Source of the DNA: Alphaproteobacteria bacterium
Lineage (GTDB): Bacteria > Pseudomonadota > Alphaproteobacteria > Rhizobiales > Hyphomicrobiaceae
Reading direction: 5' to 3'
Assembly (NCBI GenBank): GCA_024279745.1
Contig: JAJRRE010000277.1
Location: forward strand, 1-12,168
DNA: 12,168 bases
The position numbers and the translations under genes are program-made. Below the pieces are notes generated by a model. The model was not told the origin of the DNA. It saw nothing but the letters and a program-made list of their open reading frames with translations, and made no database searches. Shown piece after piece: positions 6,931 through 12,168 of the stretch; position 1 is the stretch's first letter; each line of letters begins with the position of its first letter.

Positions 6931-7548
6931 CTAGCCGCGTTTTGTCGGCCCGGAATGTACTGCGCCCGCGGCCAGCGTGCCGTCAGCAAGATTGTCCCTG
7001 AAGCCATAGATCAGGCCGGTTACGCCAACGGCAAATATATCACCGCCAACAACCTCAAGCGTGATCTGTGGCAGGTTCTGGGTGGCGCTGGCATGAACCG
7101 GTGCACCGCCTTTGGTCAGATCAAATGTGGAAAAATGAAATGGGCATGGACCGATGGATTTATGCTGATGCTTGTAGCGCCCGCGTAAGGACCCACCCAT
7201 ATGCGTGCACAAAATGGAGTATGCGACTATGTCCTTGCCGGTACCGACACCGCCTTGTGCTTCGGTACCAAGTTTAACAATCATGTTCGGCTGTTCATCG
7301 AATGGATAATTAAAAGCAACCGGTTCGCCGTCTTTCAAGGCGCTTAGGGCTGCCACCTTCAATCGCGGATAATTTTTGAGTTCTTGCCCCGTATTTTTTC
7401 CCGCGGATGCTACAGCCGGGTACAGGAATGCGGCTGTTGTGCCACCTGCCCCAGCGGCAAGGAATTGGCGCCGCTGCATGCATTGCGGCAAATCCGATGC
7501 AGTGTTTTTTCCGGTATCTTCTTCATCGTCAGACTGGCAATGGTCCAT
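6931..7548 (-). CDS. Rieske [2Fe-2S] subunit, AioB/IdrB type, Tat-exported
   Basis: The small iron-sulfur subunit, 205 residues, partner of the molybdenum subunit encoded next. The twin-arginine signal RRQFLAAGAGG starts at residue 26 and the hydrophobic part ends near ASA at 49. The Rieske ligands are Cys114 and His116 (CTHMGG) and Cys135 and His138 (CPFHFS). The two extra cysteines that form the disulfide in high-potential Rieske proteins are absent (Gly119 and Phe137), as reported for some AioB proteins. The C-terminal LPQITLEV and GVTGLIYGF segments match AioB. I chose the ATG at 7548 because AGGGAG lies six bases before it; an in-frame GTG at 7563 lies upstream of that site. It is the first gene of the operon, about 60 bases downstream of an ECF-type promoter. 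It passes electrons between the 3Fe-4S cluster of the large subunit and external carriers. The N-terminal 23 residues ahead of the Tat motif are acidic and unusually long. Confidence 0.9.
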   Translation of the reverse strand: MDHCQSDDEEDTGKNTASDLPQCMQRRQFLAAGAGGTTAAFLYPAVASAGKNTGQELKNYPRLKVAALSALKDGEPVAFNYPFDEQPNMIVKLGTEAQGGVGTGKDIVAYSILCTHMGGSLRGRYKHQHKSIGPCPFHFSTFDLTKGGAPVHASATQNLPQITLEVVGGDIFAVGVTGLIYGFRDNLADGTLAAGAVHSGPTKRG

Positions 7549-7613
7549 TTGGTACTCCCTCACGTATTCCGGCTGGAAATGTGATCTCGCGTTTCGTTCC
7601 TGCTAGTAGTTAG

Positions 7614-7638
7614 AACGACACCGGGCAAAGAAGGTTCC
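7614..7638 (-). promoter_or_regulatory. ECF sigma promoter of the redox operon (GGAAC-N16-CGTT)
   Basis: On the - strand, GGAAC (7638-7634) and CGTT (7617-7614) are separated by 16 bases and preceded by an AT-rich stretch. This is the classical ECF/EcfG promoter layout. The start of transcription would fall near 7607, about 60 bases before the Rieske ATG. The same motif, with the same spacing and a shared TGTCGTT at the -10, lies before the sigma 1 gene. Confidence 0.75.
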
Positions 7639-7668
7639 CAAAATACTTAAAAGATTTGTAAATTTTTG

Positions 7669-7708
7669 AAAAAAAGAAAACATTTTGCTGAGACGAGATT
7701 CCTCGGCA
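7669..7708 (-). terminator. weak terminator-like structure after anti-sigma 1
   Basis: Just after the anti-sigma 1 stop the - strand can fold CGAG-GAAT-CTCG (7705-7694), and TTTTCTTTTTTT follows some 15 bases later (about 7680-7669). The stem is only four pairs, so termination here would be leaky at best, and readthrough into the redox operon is possible. Confidence 0.25.
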
Positions 7709-7710
7709 TT

Positions 7711-8574
7711 CTACAAACGCCGCGCTGGCGCTTGCTTTTCTATTGCTTGTTGATCTTTGAGGGAGGATGCAATTGATTTAATGTCGCCGCGCGATAGATC
7801 GGACACCACAACATAAGCCAGACCGCCGCGCTGCCAGGTGGCAGTGGTCAGCGCATTGTGTGGGAGGGAAAAATCGATCGTGCCGCTTTTCGGCAGCTTA
7901 AGCCCTGTAGCTTTCATGATGTACAGCGACACGGTCACGGTGCCTTTATCATATTGCAGGAATACCAGCCTCCTGTTCAAGAACAAGCACAACCTTCCGC
8001 CGGTAATGTTAAATCCTTTGGGCGGGTTAATGTTCCTTGGCATCGTGAAATTGGTTCTGGCCATCATCCACCGGCGCACAACGTCTGGGTCACTTGCCTG
8101 GATATCAAGGCGTCCACCTAACTGGCGAAATGTTTCAAAGTCTCGAATGGTTTCCATCGTAACGGGGAGGCTGCGCGCTATCGGTGCAAACAAGCTTGTA
8201 CCGGCTAAAAAGAAAACAACCAGGATTGCCGCCGCCATTGCAGCAATCCGCCTGGTGCCCAAAACTCTTACGCCTTCGATCTCAGCTTGCGGATATGAAA
8301 CTGCCGTTTGCGATGATTGTTCGTCATATCTGACAATGTCCCGTTCGATGTTCCGCCAAATTCGATCCACGTCGCAATAGCCCGCCAATTCTGCGCGCAA
8401 GCGCGCGTGTAGTTGCCGCTGGTCATTGTAGAATGTGCGGCAATCAGAACAGGCGTTAAGGTGCAGTTCAAGCGCAGCAGAATCCAGCTTGACGGTTTCT
8501 TCATCAATCATGGCGCACAGGCAGTCCTGGGCGTCGCTGCATTGTAGAATTGAATGATCTTGTGGCTTTGTCAT
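7711..8574 (-). CDS. membrane anti-sigma factor with zinc-binding N-terminus (anti-sigma 1)
   Basis: A 287-residue single-pass membrane regulator. Its N-terminus carries the zinc anti-sigma signature His38-X3-Cys42-X2-Cys45 (HLNACSDC), which in this family holds the cognate ECF sigma factor inactive at the membrane. One transmembrane segment lies at about 110-130, next to RR at 108-109. The outer domain (131-287) has the conserved pattern NF..P......GF.I.GGRLC..L.R.....Y.....SLY seen in many proteobacterial transmembrane anti-sigma factors. Cys196 in GGRLC is the only cysteine outside the membrane. The gene follows sigma 1 by 37 bases, with GAGGGA about ten bases before the ATG, so the two form one unit. 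The last residues (EKQAPARRL) are a polar tail. The signal it senses is unknown. Confidence 0.88.
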   Translation of the reverse strand: MTKPQDHSILQCSDAQDCLCAMIDEETVKLDSAALELHLNACSDCRTFYNDQRQLHARLRAELAGYCDVDRIWRNIERDIVRYDEQSSQTAVSYPQAEIEGVRVLGTRRIAAMAAAILVVFFLAGTSLFAPIARSLPVTMETIRDFETFRQLGGRLDIQASDPDVVRRWMMARTNFTMPRNINPPKGFNITGGRLCLFLNRRLVFLQYDKGTVTVSLYIMKATGLKLPKSGTIDFSLPHNALTTATWQRGGLAYVVVSDLSRGDIKSIASSLKDQQAIEKQAPARRL

Positions 8575-8611
8575 ATTGTTTTAGTCCCTCGCTGTGCCAT
8601 GTCGCGGCCCG

Positions 8612-9283
8612 TCAAACGACGGTTTTAACTTTTGCCGCCGGTGAACCATGAAGCGTTTTTGCATCATTCCGATCTGGCATGTAGTCCTTCAACTCCCGCT
8701 GCAGTTGCTCCCGCCCTCTACTAAGTCGGGAGCGAACAGTGCCAACAGGACAATTCACAAGCTCGGCAATCTCCTGGTAGGAAAACTCTTCGAGCAGCGC
8801 CAAAGACACAACTAAACGAATGTCAGGGGGGAGTTGCATCATGGCGCGAAAGGCATCGCTGCGAAATGTTTTGTATAATAATTGCACATCGGGTTGATCA
8901 TTCTTCGAGCAGTGAACGGCCAGCGCGAAGTCTGCCTCTTTACTACCGCCATCAACACATGGGTTGCGTGCCTGGCGCCGCATTTGATCTGTCCATTGGT
9001 TCGCCATGATTCTGAAAATCCAGGCTTTGAAATTGCTGTCTTTACGAAAACTGCCAAAGGCCTGGTATGCGCGAAGACAAGCGTCCTGCGTCAAGTCTTC
9101 GGCCATCTGGTGGTCCCCTGTCATCCGTAGCGCCGTGCGCCAAAGCGCTCGAATGTGCGGACGTGCCAGCCGCTCAAATTCACTCGCACAGCGCGTGTCC
9201 GTCGACGCTCGCGATCCGCAACCGCCATCAGCATGTCTGCTCGTTTTCATTCGTTCAAATATTGCGGCACTTCTACGCGACAT
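8612..9283 (-). CDS. ECF-type RNA polymerase sigma factor (sigma 1)
   Basis: An ECF sigma factor with the two-domain layout of group 4 sigma factors. Region 2 (about residues 36-105) contains TGDHQMAEDLTQDACLRAYQAF and FKAWIFRIMANQWTDQMRR. Region 4 (about 151-198) contains LPPDIRLVVSLALLEEFSYQEIAEL and the helix-turn-helix CPVGTVRSRLSRGREQL. The open frame extends up to a TTG at 9340, but that codon overlaps the -35 box of the promoter at 9314-9338, so the protein must start later: at the ATG at 9283 or at 9250. The 9250 start is the overlap partner of a possible leader ORF. Neither has an ideal ribosome binding site; GAGGAG (9305-9300) is 16 bases from 9283. The neighbouring anti-sigma gene is surely its regulator. 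Targets probably include its own promoter and that of the redox operon. Confidence 0.88.
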   Translation of the reverse strand: MSRRSAAIFERMKTSRHADGGCGSRASTDTRCASEFERLARPHIRALWRTALRMTGDHQMAEDLTQDACLRAYQAFGSFRKDSNFKAWIFRIMANQWTDQMRRQARNPCVDGGSKEADFALAVHCSKNDQPDVQLLYKTFRSDAFRAMMQLPPDIRLVVSLALLEEFSYQEIAELVNCPVGTVRSRLSRGREQLQRELKDYMPDRNDAKTLHGSPAAKVKTVV

Positions 9284-9288
9284 TCCAT
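9247..9288 (-). CDS. possible 13-codon leader ORF coupled to sigma 1
   Basis: A 13-residue frame (MECRVEVPQYLNE) starts at the ATG at 9288, which has GAGGAG 11 bases upstream, the best ribosome binding site in the leader. Its TGA (9249-9247) overlaps the in-frame sigma 1 ATG at 9250 as ATGA, a classical translational coupling arrangement. It is too short for coding statistics, and the arrangement could be chance. Confidence 0.25.
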   Translation of the reverse strand: MECRVEVPQYLNE

Positions 9289-9313
9289 CCAGTGCCACTC
9301 TCCTCAATTGTAC

Positions 9314-9338
9314 AACGACAATGACGAGGAAAAGTTCC
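9314..9338 (-). promoter_or_regulatory. ECF sigma promoter of the sigma 1/anti-sigma 1 genes (GGAAC-N16-CGTT)
   Basis: On the - strand, GGAAC (9338-9334) and CGTT (9317-9314) are separated by exactly 16 bases. ECF factors usually activate their own gene, and this copy fits that role. Transcription would begin near 9307, leaving only about 20 to 60 bases of leader before the possible starts. The motif excludes the upstream TTG at 9340 as start codon of the sigma gene. Confidence 0.75.
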
Positions 9339-9390
9339 AAGAAAAAAAATGACTTCGAGAGCCGTTCACTCTTAAAGGGGCCGGATACTG

Positions 9391-10011
9391 TTACCAGATT
9401 GTGAGGTGATCAGCGACATTCGGGCGCGCCGTGTTGCGCTGATCGGAGCCAATGGTACCGATGCAAACGAAACCAAATAGCTGCTCGTTTGCCGTGAGCC
9501 CCAAGGCCGCTGCCAATTCTAGATCGTCAGCCTTGCGGCCGCTTACCATTTTTGCGCCGAACCCCAGGCCATGGGCACATAGCAACATGTTTTGAATCGC
9601 AGCCCCCACCGATGCATGTTGCTCGCGAACCGGAACCTGCGGGTGAGCTTGCGTGCATTTTGCCACAACAGCAATTAGGGTGGGCACCGCGCAAGCGCGA
9701 TTTTTTTCCCGATCGCGTTCAAATTGACTCAGATCGGGTTTCTGGTTCAGTTTCAATTGAACAAACAACTCACCAAGTTGATCCTTTGATTGTTCATCAA
9801 TCAATATGAACCGCCATGGCCGCAATCTGCAATGATCAGGGGCGGTCAAAGCAGATGCAACGCATTGGCGAACTTCGCTCAGATTAGGCCCCGGCTTGAG
9901 CAATCGTCTTGGAGACACTGATCTGCGCGACAGCAGACCTTGAAGCAAAGATACACCTTCGCGGACCGGGTTTGGGTGTTGGAAGATCAAATCAGCATCT
10001 GATGGTTTCAT
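9391..10011 (-). CDS. nitroreductase family protein, YdjA-like, FMN-dependent
   Basis: A 206-residue protein of the small NAD(P)H nitroreductase group (YdjA/NfnB-like), a normal length. The signature SRRSVSPRRLLKPGP near residue 29 is the FMN phosphate-binding start of the family, followed by ALTAPDHCRLRPWRFILID (about 54-72) and EQHASVGAAIQNMLLCAHGLGFGAKMVSG (about 129-157). Family members are cytoplasmic flavoproteins that pass hydride from NAD(P)H to nitro compounds, quinones or other electron-poor substrates. It sits 38 bases after anti-sigma 2 and ends about 50 bases before the sigma 1 promoter, so it may be read together with the sigma 2 pair; a TATATA box in the gap (about 10046-10041, - strand) could give it its own weak promoter. 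The ribosome binding site is poor. Its physiological substrate cannot be read from sequence. Confidence 0.87.
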   Translation of the reverse strand: MKPSDADLIFQHPNPVREGVSLLQGLLSRRSVSPRRLLKPGPNLSEVRQCVASALTAPDHCRLRPWRFILIDEQSKDQLGELFVQLKLNQKPDLSQFERDREKNRACAVPTLIAVVAKCTQAHPQVPVREQHASVGAAIQNMLLCAHGLGFGAKMVSGRKADDLELAAALGLTANEQLFGFVCIGTIGSDQRNTARPNVADHLTIW

Positions 10012-10049
10012 CTAGCTTCGCCATTCCCGTGCTTTGAGGGTATATAAGT

Positions 10050-10973
10050 TCACCCCCTGGATGTCCTTAACAGCCGCAATTCCTTCAAGATGAATCCATG
10101 CCGGATAGCTGGCTCAATTGGCCTTGTCAGTAGCGCGTGGTTTTCAACTGTCGTCGCCAATATAGGTCGCAAGAATGGCTCCATGCGGCTGAAGGGTAAT
10201 TTGGCAACGAGGGAAAAGTGCAGTGACTTGTTTGTCCAAGAGACATATGTAATGCCGCTCAACGTGCGCAGCGTGACGCCGGGGCGTAATTTTTGAACAT
10301 CACGCGCTTCGTCAACCACTTGAATGCTCTTTTTATCCATTACATAGAGTGACAAATACATTTTCTTGGAACTGTACATGTAGGACGCCACTGGTTTGCC
10401 GAGGATATTGCACAGGCGCCCGCCGACGAAACGAACATCAGGCGCGTTTAACGGCGGGGTTGGTAATTGAAAATTGACTTTGTTAGCAAACCATTGCTGA
10501 ACGCTTAATCTGTTAGAGCTTGTTATATCCAGCGGCCGCCGCGAAACTGCAAAAACACGAAATTCATTGACAATTTCGTCTGCCAGTTTTGGCGTTTCTA
10601 TGCGACTTCCCCAGTGGAACGTTGAGACCGCTACGCTAACAACGACCATTGTGACAAGAGCAAGGGCCGCCCCATAAGTATGGAATGACTTGGCAAACAG
10701 TGCGAAGAAAAACGTGCCGATTGCTTCAAGTCCGGATTTTTTTCGAGTATTCACAACCAAGCTGTCTTCAATCCTTGCCCATAACTCAGCTGGAACCTTT
10801 TCTTGCAGGGGAATTCCCCTCAACCTGCTCTCAACAAACAGGGCAAGCTCAAGTTGCCAGCGGCAATCGGCGCATTCTGCCAGATGCCGGTCCACTTCAT
10901 GCCTGTTTGCTGCATCCAAGGCGGCATCAACGAATTGATCCAGTTGCTGCTGAATGTCGTTACAGTTTTTCAT
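10050..10973 (-). CDS. membrane anti-sigma factor with zinc-binding N-terminus (anti-sigma 2)
   Basis: A 307-residue paralogue of anti-sigma 1 with the same plan: zinc anti-sigma signature His30-X3-Cys34-X2-Cys37 (HLAECADC), a transmembrane segment at about 100-118, then an outer domain with NFQLPTPPL....VRFVGGRLCNIL.....SYMY......SLYVMD. Cys188 in GGRLC is the only cysteine of the outer domain, exactly as in anti-sigma 1. The start codon overlaps the stop of sigma 2 by four bases (ATGA), with AAGGGA 11 bases upstream, so translation is coupled and the product is the obvious inhibitor of sigma 2. Similarity to anti-sigma 1 is clear in layout but modest in residues, which suggests an old duplication or recruitment of two related pairs. 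Confidence 0.88.
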   Translation of the reverse strand: MKNCNDIQQQLDQFVDAALDAANRHEVDRHLAECADCRWQLELALFVESRLRGIPLQEKVPAELWARIEDSLVVNTRKKSGLEAIGTFFFALFAKSFHTYGAALALVTMVVVSVAVSTFHWGSRIETPKLADEIVNEFRVFAVSRRPLDITSSNRLSVQQWFANKVNFQLPTPPLNAPDVRFVGGRLCNILGKPVASYMYSSKKMYLSLYVMDKKSIQVVDEARDVQKLRPGVTLRTLSGITYVSWTNKSLHFSLVAKLPFSRMEPFLRPILATTVENHALLTRPIEPAIRHGFILKELRLLRTSRG

Positions 10974-11626
10974 GATTTAATCGATCCCTTGCTCTGGCGC
11001 AGGCGCGAGTGGCTTTGAGAAACATCTTTGGATTGTTTGGTTGATGGTGGGGACAACTCAACGTGCTGTGCCAGTTTTTGGCGTAGAATTCGACGCCCGC
11101 GCGACAACCGGGACATAACGGTACCAATCGGCACCTCGACAATCTCGGCAATCTGCTTGTAGCTTTGGTGATCAAAAAAATACAAAGTCACAATCACCCG
11201 GACCTCAGAATCAAGCTCACCAATGGCCGCATATGCAGCCGACGCAAACCGTTTCTGATCCAGTAACTCCGCAGGACCAGGGGCAGTACTCGCAGACAGT
11301 TCAATTACATTTGTGGTGTCTGCGCTATCAATTTCAACATGTCTTTGATCGACGATGGGAGAGCGGGATTCACGTCGGCAGCGGTCCCGATAGGTATTGA
11401 TGAGGATCTTGGTGATCCACGCCCGATACGAGCCGGTACCATTAAAGCCAGGATTTTTAAGCGAGCGGTAGGCTTTGACAAAGGCATCGTGCACCAGGTC
11501 TTCAGCTTCTGAATGGTCTTTCGTCAGCCCTAGCGCCGTTCTGAACATTTCAGGAAGCAGCTGCTTTGTTTGCTCCTTGAAACGCCTAGCGGTCCAGCCA
11601 CCTTTGTGTTTATCGTCCATTGTCAT
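10970..11626 (-). CDS. ECF-type RNA polymerase sigma factor (sigma 2)
   Basis: An ECF sigma factor of 218 residues. Region 2 holds TKDHSEAEDLVHDAFVKAYRSL and YRAWITKILINTYRDRCRR. Region 4 holds LDSEVRVIVTLYFFDHQSYKQIAEIVEV and the helix-turn-helix VPIGTVMSRLSRGRRIL. The frame opens at a TTG (11635), but ATG codons at 11626 and 11620 are better candidates, and I chose 11626. No strong ribosome binding site precedes any of them. The stop overlaps the anti-sigma 2 ATG. Unlike sigma 1, I find no GGAAC-N16-CGTT box upstream, so it either recognises another sequence or is made from a housekeeping promoter. A perfect palindrome (11650-11662) lies 24 bases upstream of the start. Confidence 0.88.
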   Translation of the reverse strand: MTMDDKHKGGWTARRFKEQTKQLLPEMFRTALGLTKDHSEAEDLVHDAFVKAYRSLKNPGFNGTGSYRAWITKILINTYRDRCRRESRSPIVDQRHVEIDSADTTNVIELSASTAPGPAELLDQKRFASAAYAAIGELDSEVRVIVTLYFFDHQSYKQIAEIVEVPIGTVMSRLSRGRRILRQKLAQHVELSPPSTKQSKDVSQSHSRLRQSKGSIKS

Positions 11627-11649
11627 TGCAACCAACCCACGGTTAATTG

Positions 11650-11662
11650 CCGCAATTTGCGG
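11650..11662. promoter_or_regulatory. perfect palindrome upstream of sigma 2 (possible operator or leader hairpin)
   Basis: CCGCAA-T-TTGCGG is a perfect 6+1+6 inverted repeat located 24 bases upstream of the sigma 2 ATG. Its size and place suit a regulator site or a leader hairpin, but no matching copy was seen elsewhere in the window. Confidence 0.35.
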
Positions 11663-11737
11663 GCACTGATCTTACTTCGATCAATCGTGCGGAATAAGCT
11701 ATACATCAAAACCAGACCTCGCCCGAACCACTGACAT

Positions 11738-11760
11738 TTTACAAACCGGCTTTACAAGCC
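11738..11760. repeat. 10-bp direct repeat (TTTACAAACC GGC TTTACAAGCC)
   Basis: TTTACAAACC (11738-11747) and TTTACAAGCC (11751-11760) are direct copies with one mismatch and a 13-base period. They lie about 115 bases upstream of sigma 2 and could be paired activator sites, or chance. Confidence 0.4.
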
Positions 11761-11786
11761 ACCTATTAGAAGAGACGAAGTTCAAG

Positions 11787-11813
11787 CTGATTTATTCTCC
11801 AAATCAGGGAGAA
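11787..11813. repeat. two overlapping, mutually exclusive hairpins
   Basis: CTGATTT (11787-11793) pairs with AAATCAG (11801-11807), and TTCTCC (11795-11800) pairs with GGAGAA (11808-11813). The two stems overlap, so only one can form at a time. They lie between the direct repeat and the + strand terminator. Confidence 0.4.
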
Positions 11814-11841
11814 AAGCGCAATTGTCACGTTTTGTTTATCA

Positions 11842-11878
11842 TCGAGCGTGATCGATCCTGCGCTCGAACTTTCTTTTT
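11842..11878 (+). terminator. intrinsic terminator on the + strand
   Basis: TCGAGCG (11842-11848) and CGCTCGA (11861-11867) form a perfect seven-pair stem with a 12-base loop. Two bases later follows TTTCTTTTT (11870-11878). The T-run is on the + strand, opposite to the genes to the left. No + strand gene precedes it within the window's non-coding right end, so it may close a small RNA. Confidence 0.5.
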
Positions 11879-12045
11879 GCGCGCTGTTTTATCTTAGGCG
11901 TCTGCTGAAAATCGAAATCATGAGTGGATCATTGATACAGGTAGGACGGCGCCATCCAACATGCATCGGTTCAAATATTTTTGATGTGCATTTTAAATCC
12001 AGCAGGCACCGCCCACATGCGTACTCACGGCCACGCCCCCGCATG

Positions 12046-12096
12046 CCCATGTGTACAAGCGGCCCATGCGTACAAGCGGCCCATGCGTCCAAGCGG
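12046..12096. repeat. 17-bp tandem repeat, three copies
   Basis: Three adjacent copies of CCCATGCGTACAAGCGG lie at 12046-12062, 12063-12079 and 12080-12096, differing by one base each from the consensus in the outer two. A degenerate fourth copy follows at 12097-12113, and a looser relative lies at about 12012-12030. The 17-base unit is not a multiple of three, which argues against a protein repeat. Confidence 0.75.
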
Positions 12097-12168
12097 TTCA
12101 TGACTACGCGCGCGCCGCCCCTTTCAAGATCATCTGGGGGTGCTGGTGTCGTCGCTACGCGATGCGCC

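Larger units (their letters stand above)
11636..12168. other. non-coding right end with palindromes and a tandem repeat
   Basis: No believable gene: the longest open frame (70 codons, - strand, 12101-11889) has no ribosome binding site and runs through the 17-bp tandem repeats. The first 250 bases should hold the promoter of sigma 2, and several palindromes, a 10-bp direct repeat and a + strand terminator are visible there (listed separately). A divergent gene may begin beyond the window. Confidence 0.6.

Noticed and set aside
4268..7548. Naming the Mo/Rieske pair aioAB (arsenite oxidase)
   Set aside because: Family motifs fit, but neighbours and active-site context differ and no arsenic genes (arsC, arsB, aioRSX) are present.
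7838..8380. 180-codon + strand open frame
   Set aside because: Antisense to anti-sigma 1, which has clear domain signatures; the + frame has none.
9284..9340. Longer sigma 1 start at the TTG at 9340
   Set aside because: The TTG overlaps the -35 box of the GGAAC-N16-CGTT promoter and has no ribosome binding site; the added residues are not sigma-like.
11889..12101. 70-codon - strand frame at the right edge
   Set aside because: Runs through the 17-bp tandem repeats, with biased residues and no ribosome binding site.
12046..12113. CRISPR array
   Set aside because: The 17-bp units are directly adjacent without spacers and there are no cas genes.

Overview
The window looks like the chromosome of an alphaproteobacterium. 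A PmtA-type phospholipid N-methyltransferase, ECF promoters of the GGAAC-N16-CGTT form and the membrane anti-sigma factors all fit that group, but I could not search a database and the genus is unknown. A methyltransferase gene sits alone on the + strand at the left edge (59-793). It is followed by about 750 bases without a convincing gene, holding a decayed IS3-family fragment and a perfect 13-bp inverted repeat. From 11626 down to 1543 every real gene is on the - strand. The right 540 bases are non-coding and carry palindromes, a stray + strand terminator and a short tandem repeat.

The core of the window is a five-gene - strand operon (7548 to 1543) with gaps of 13 to 47 bases and a good ribosome binding site before every gene. 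In transcription order it encodes a Tat-exported Rieske protein (AioB/IdrB type), a large molybdopterin oxidoreductase of the arsenite oxidase/iodate reductase clade (AioA/IdrA type), a di-haem cytochrome c, a Tat-exported cupredoxin-like protein and a di-haem protein of the cytochrome c peroxidase/MauG family. Together they would form a periplasmic redox chain: Mo enzyme plus Rieske subunit, exchanging electrons with cytochrome c and copper carriers. Known iodate reductase loci pair IdrA and IdrB with two peroxidase-like proteins. Arsenite oxidase loci usually pair AioAB with a small cytochrome c. This set matches neither, so the substrate is open.

Upstream lie two ECF sigma factor/membrane anti-sigma factor pairs (sigma 2 at 11626-10970 with its anti-sigma at 10973-10050; sigma 1 at 9283-8612 with its anti-sigma at 8574-7711), separated by a nitroreductase gene (10011-9391). 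The same promoter, GGAAC-N16-CGTT, occurs in front of the sigma 1 gene and in front of the Rieske gene. This suggests that sigma 1 (or the general stress sigma factor EcfG) drives both its own gene and the redox operon. Each anti-sigma factor has a zinc-binding N-terminus, one membrane segment and an extracytoplasmic domain with a single cysteine at the matching place, so a periplasmic redox signal is an attractive but untested input.
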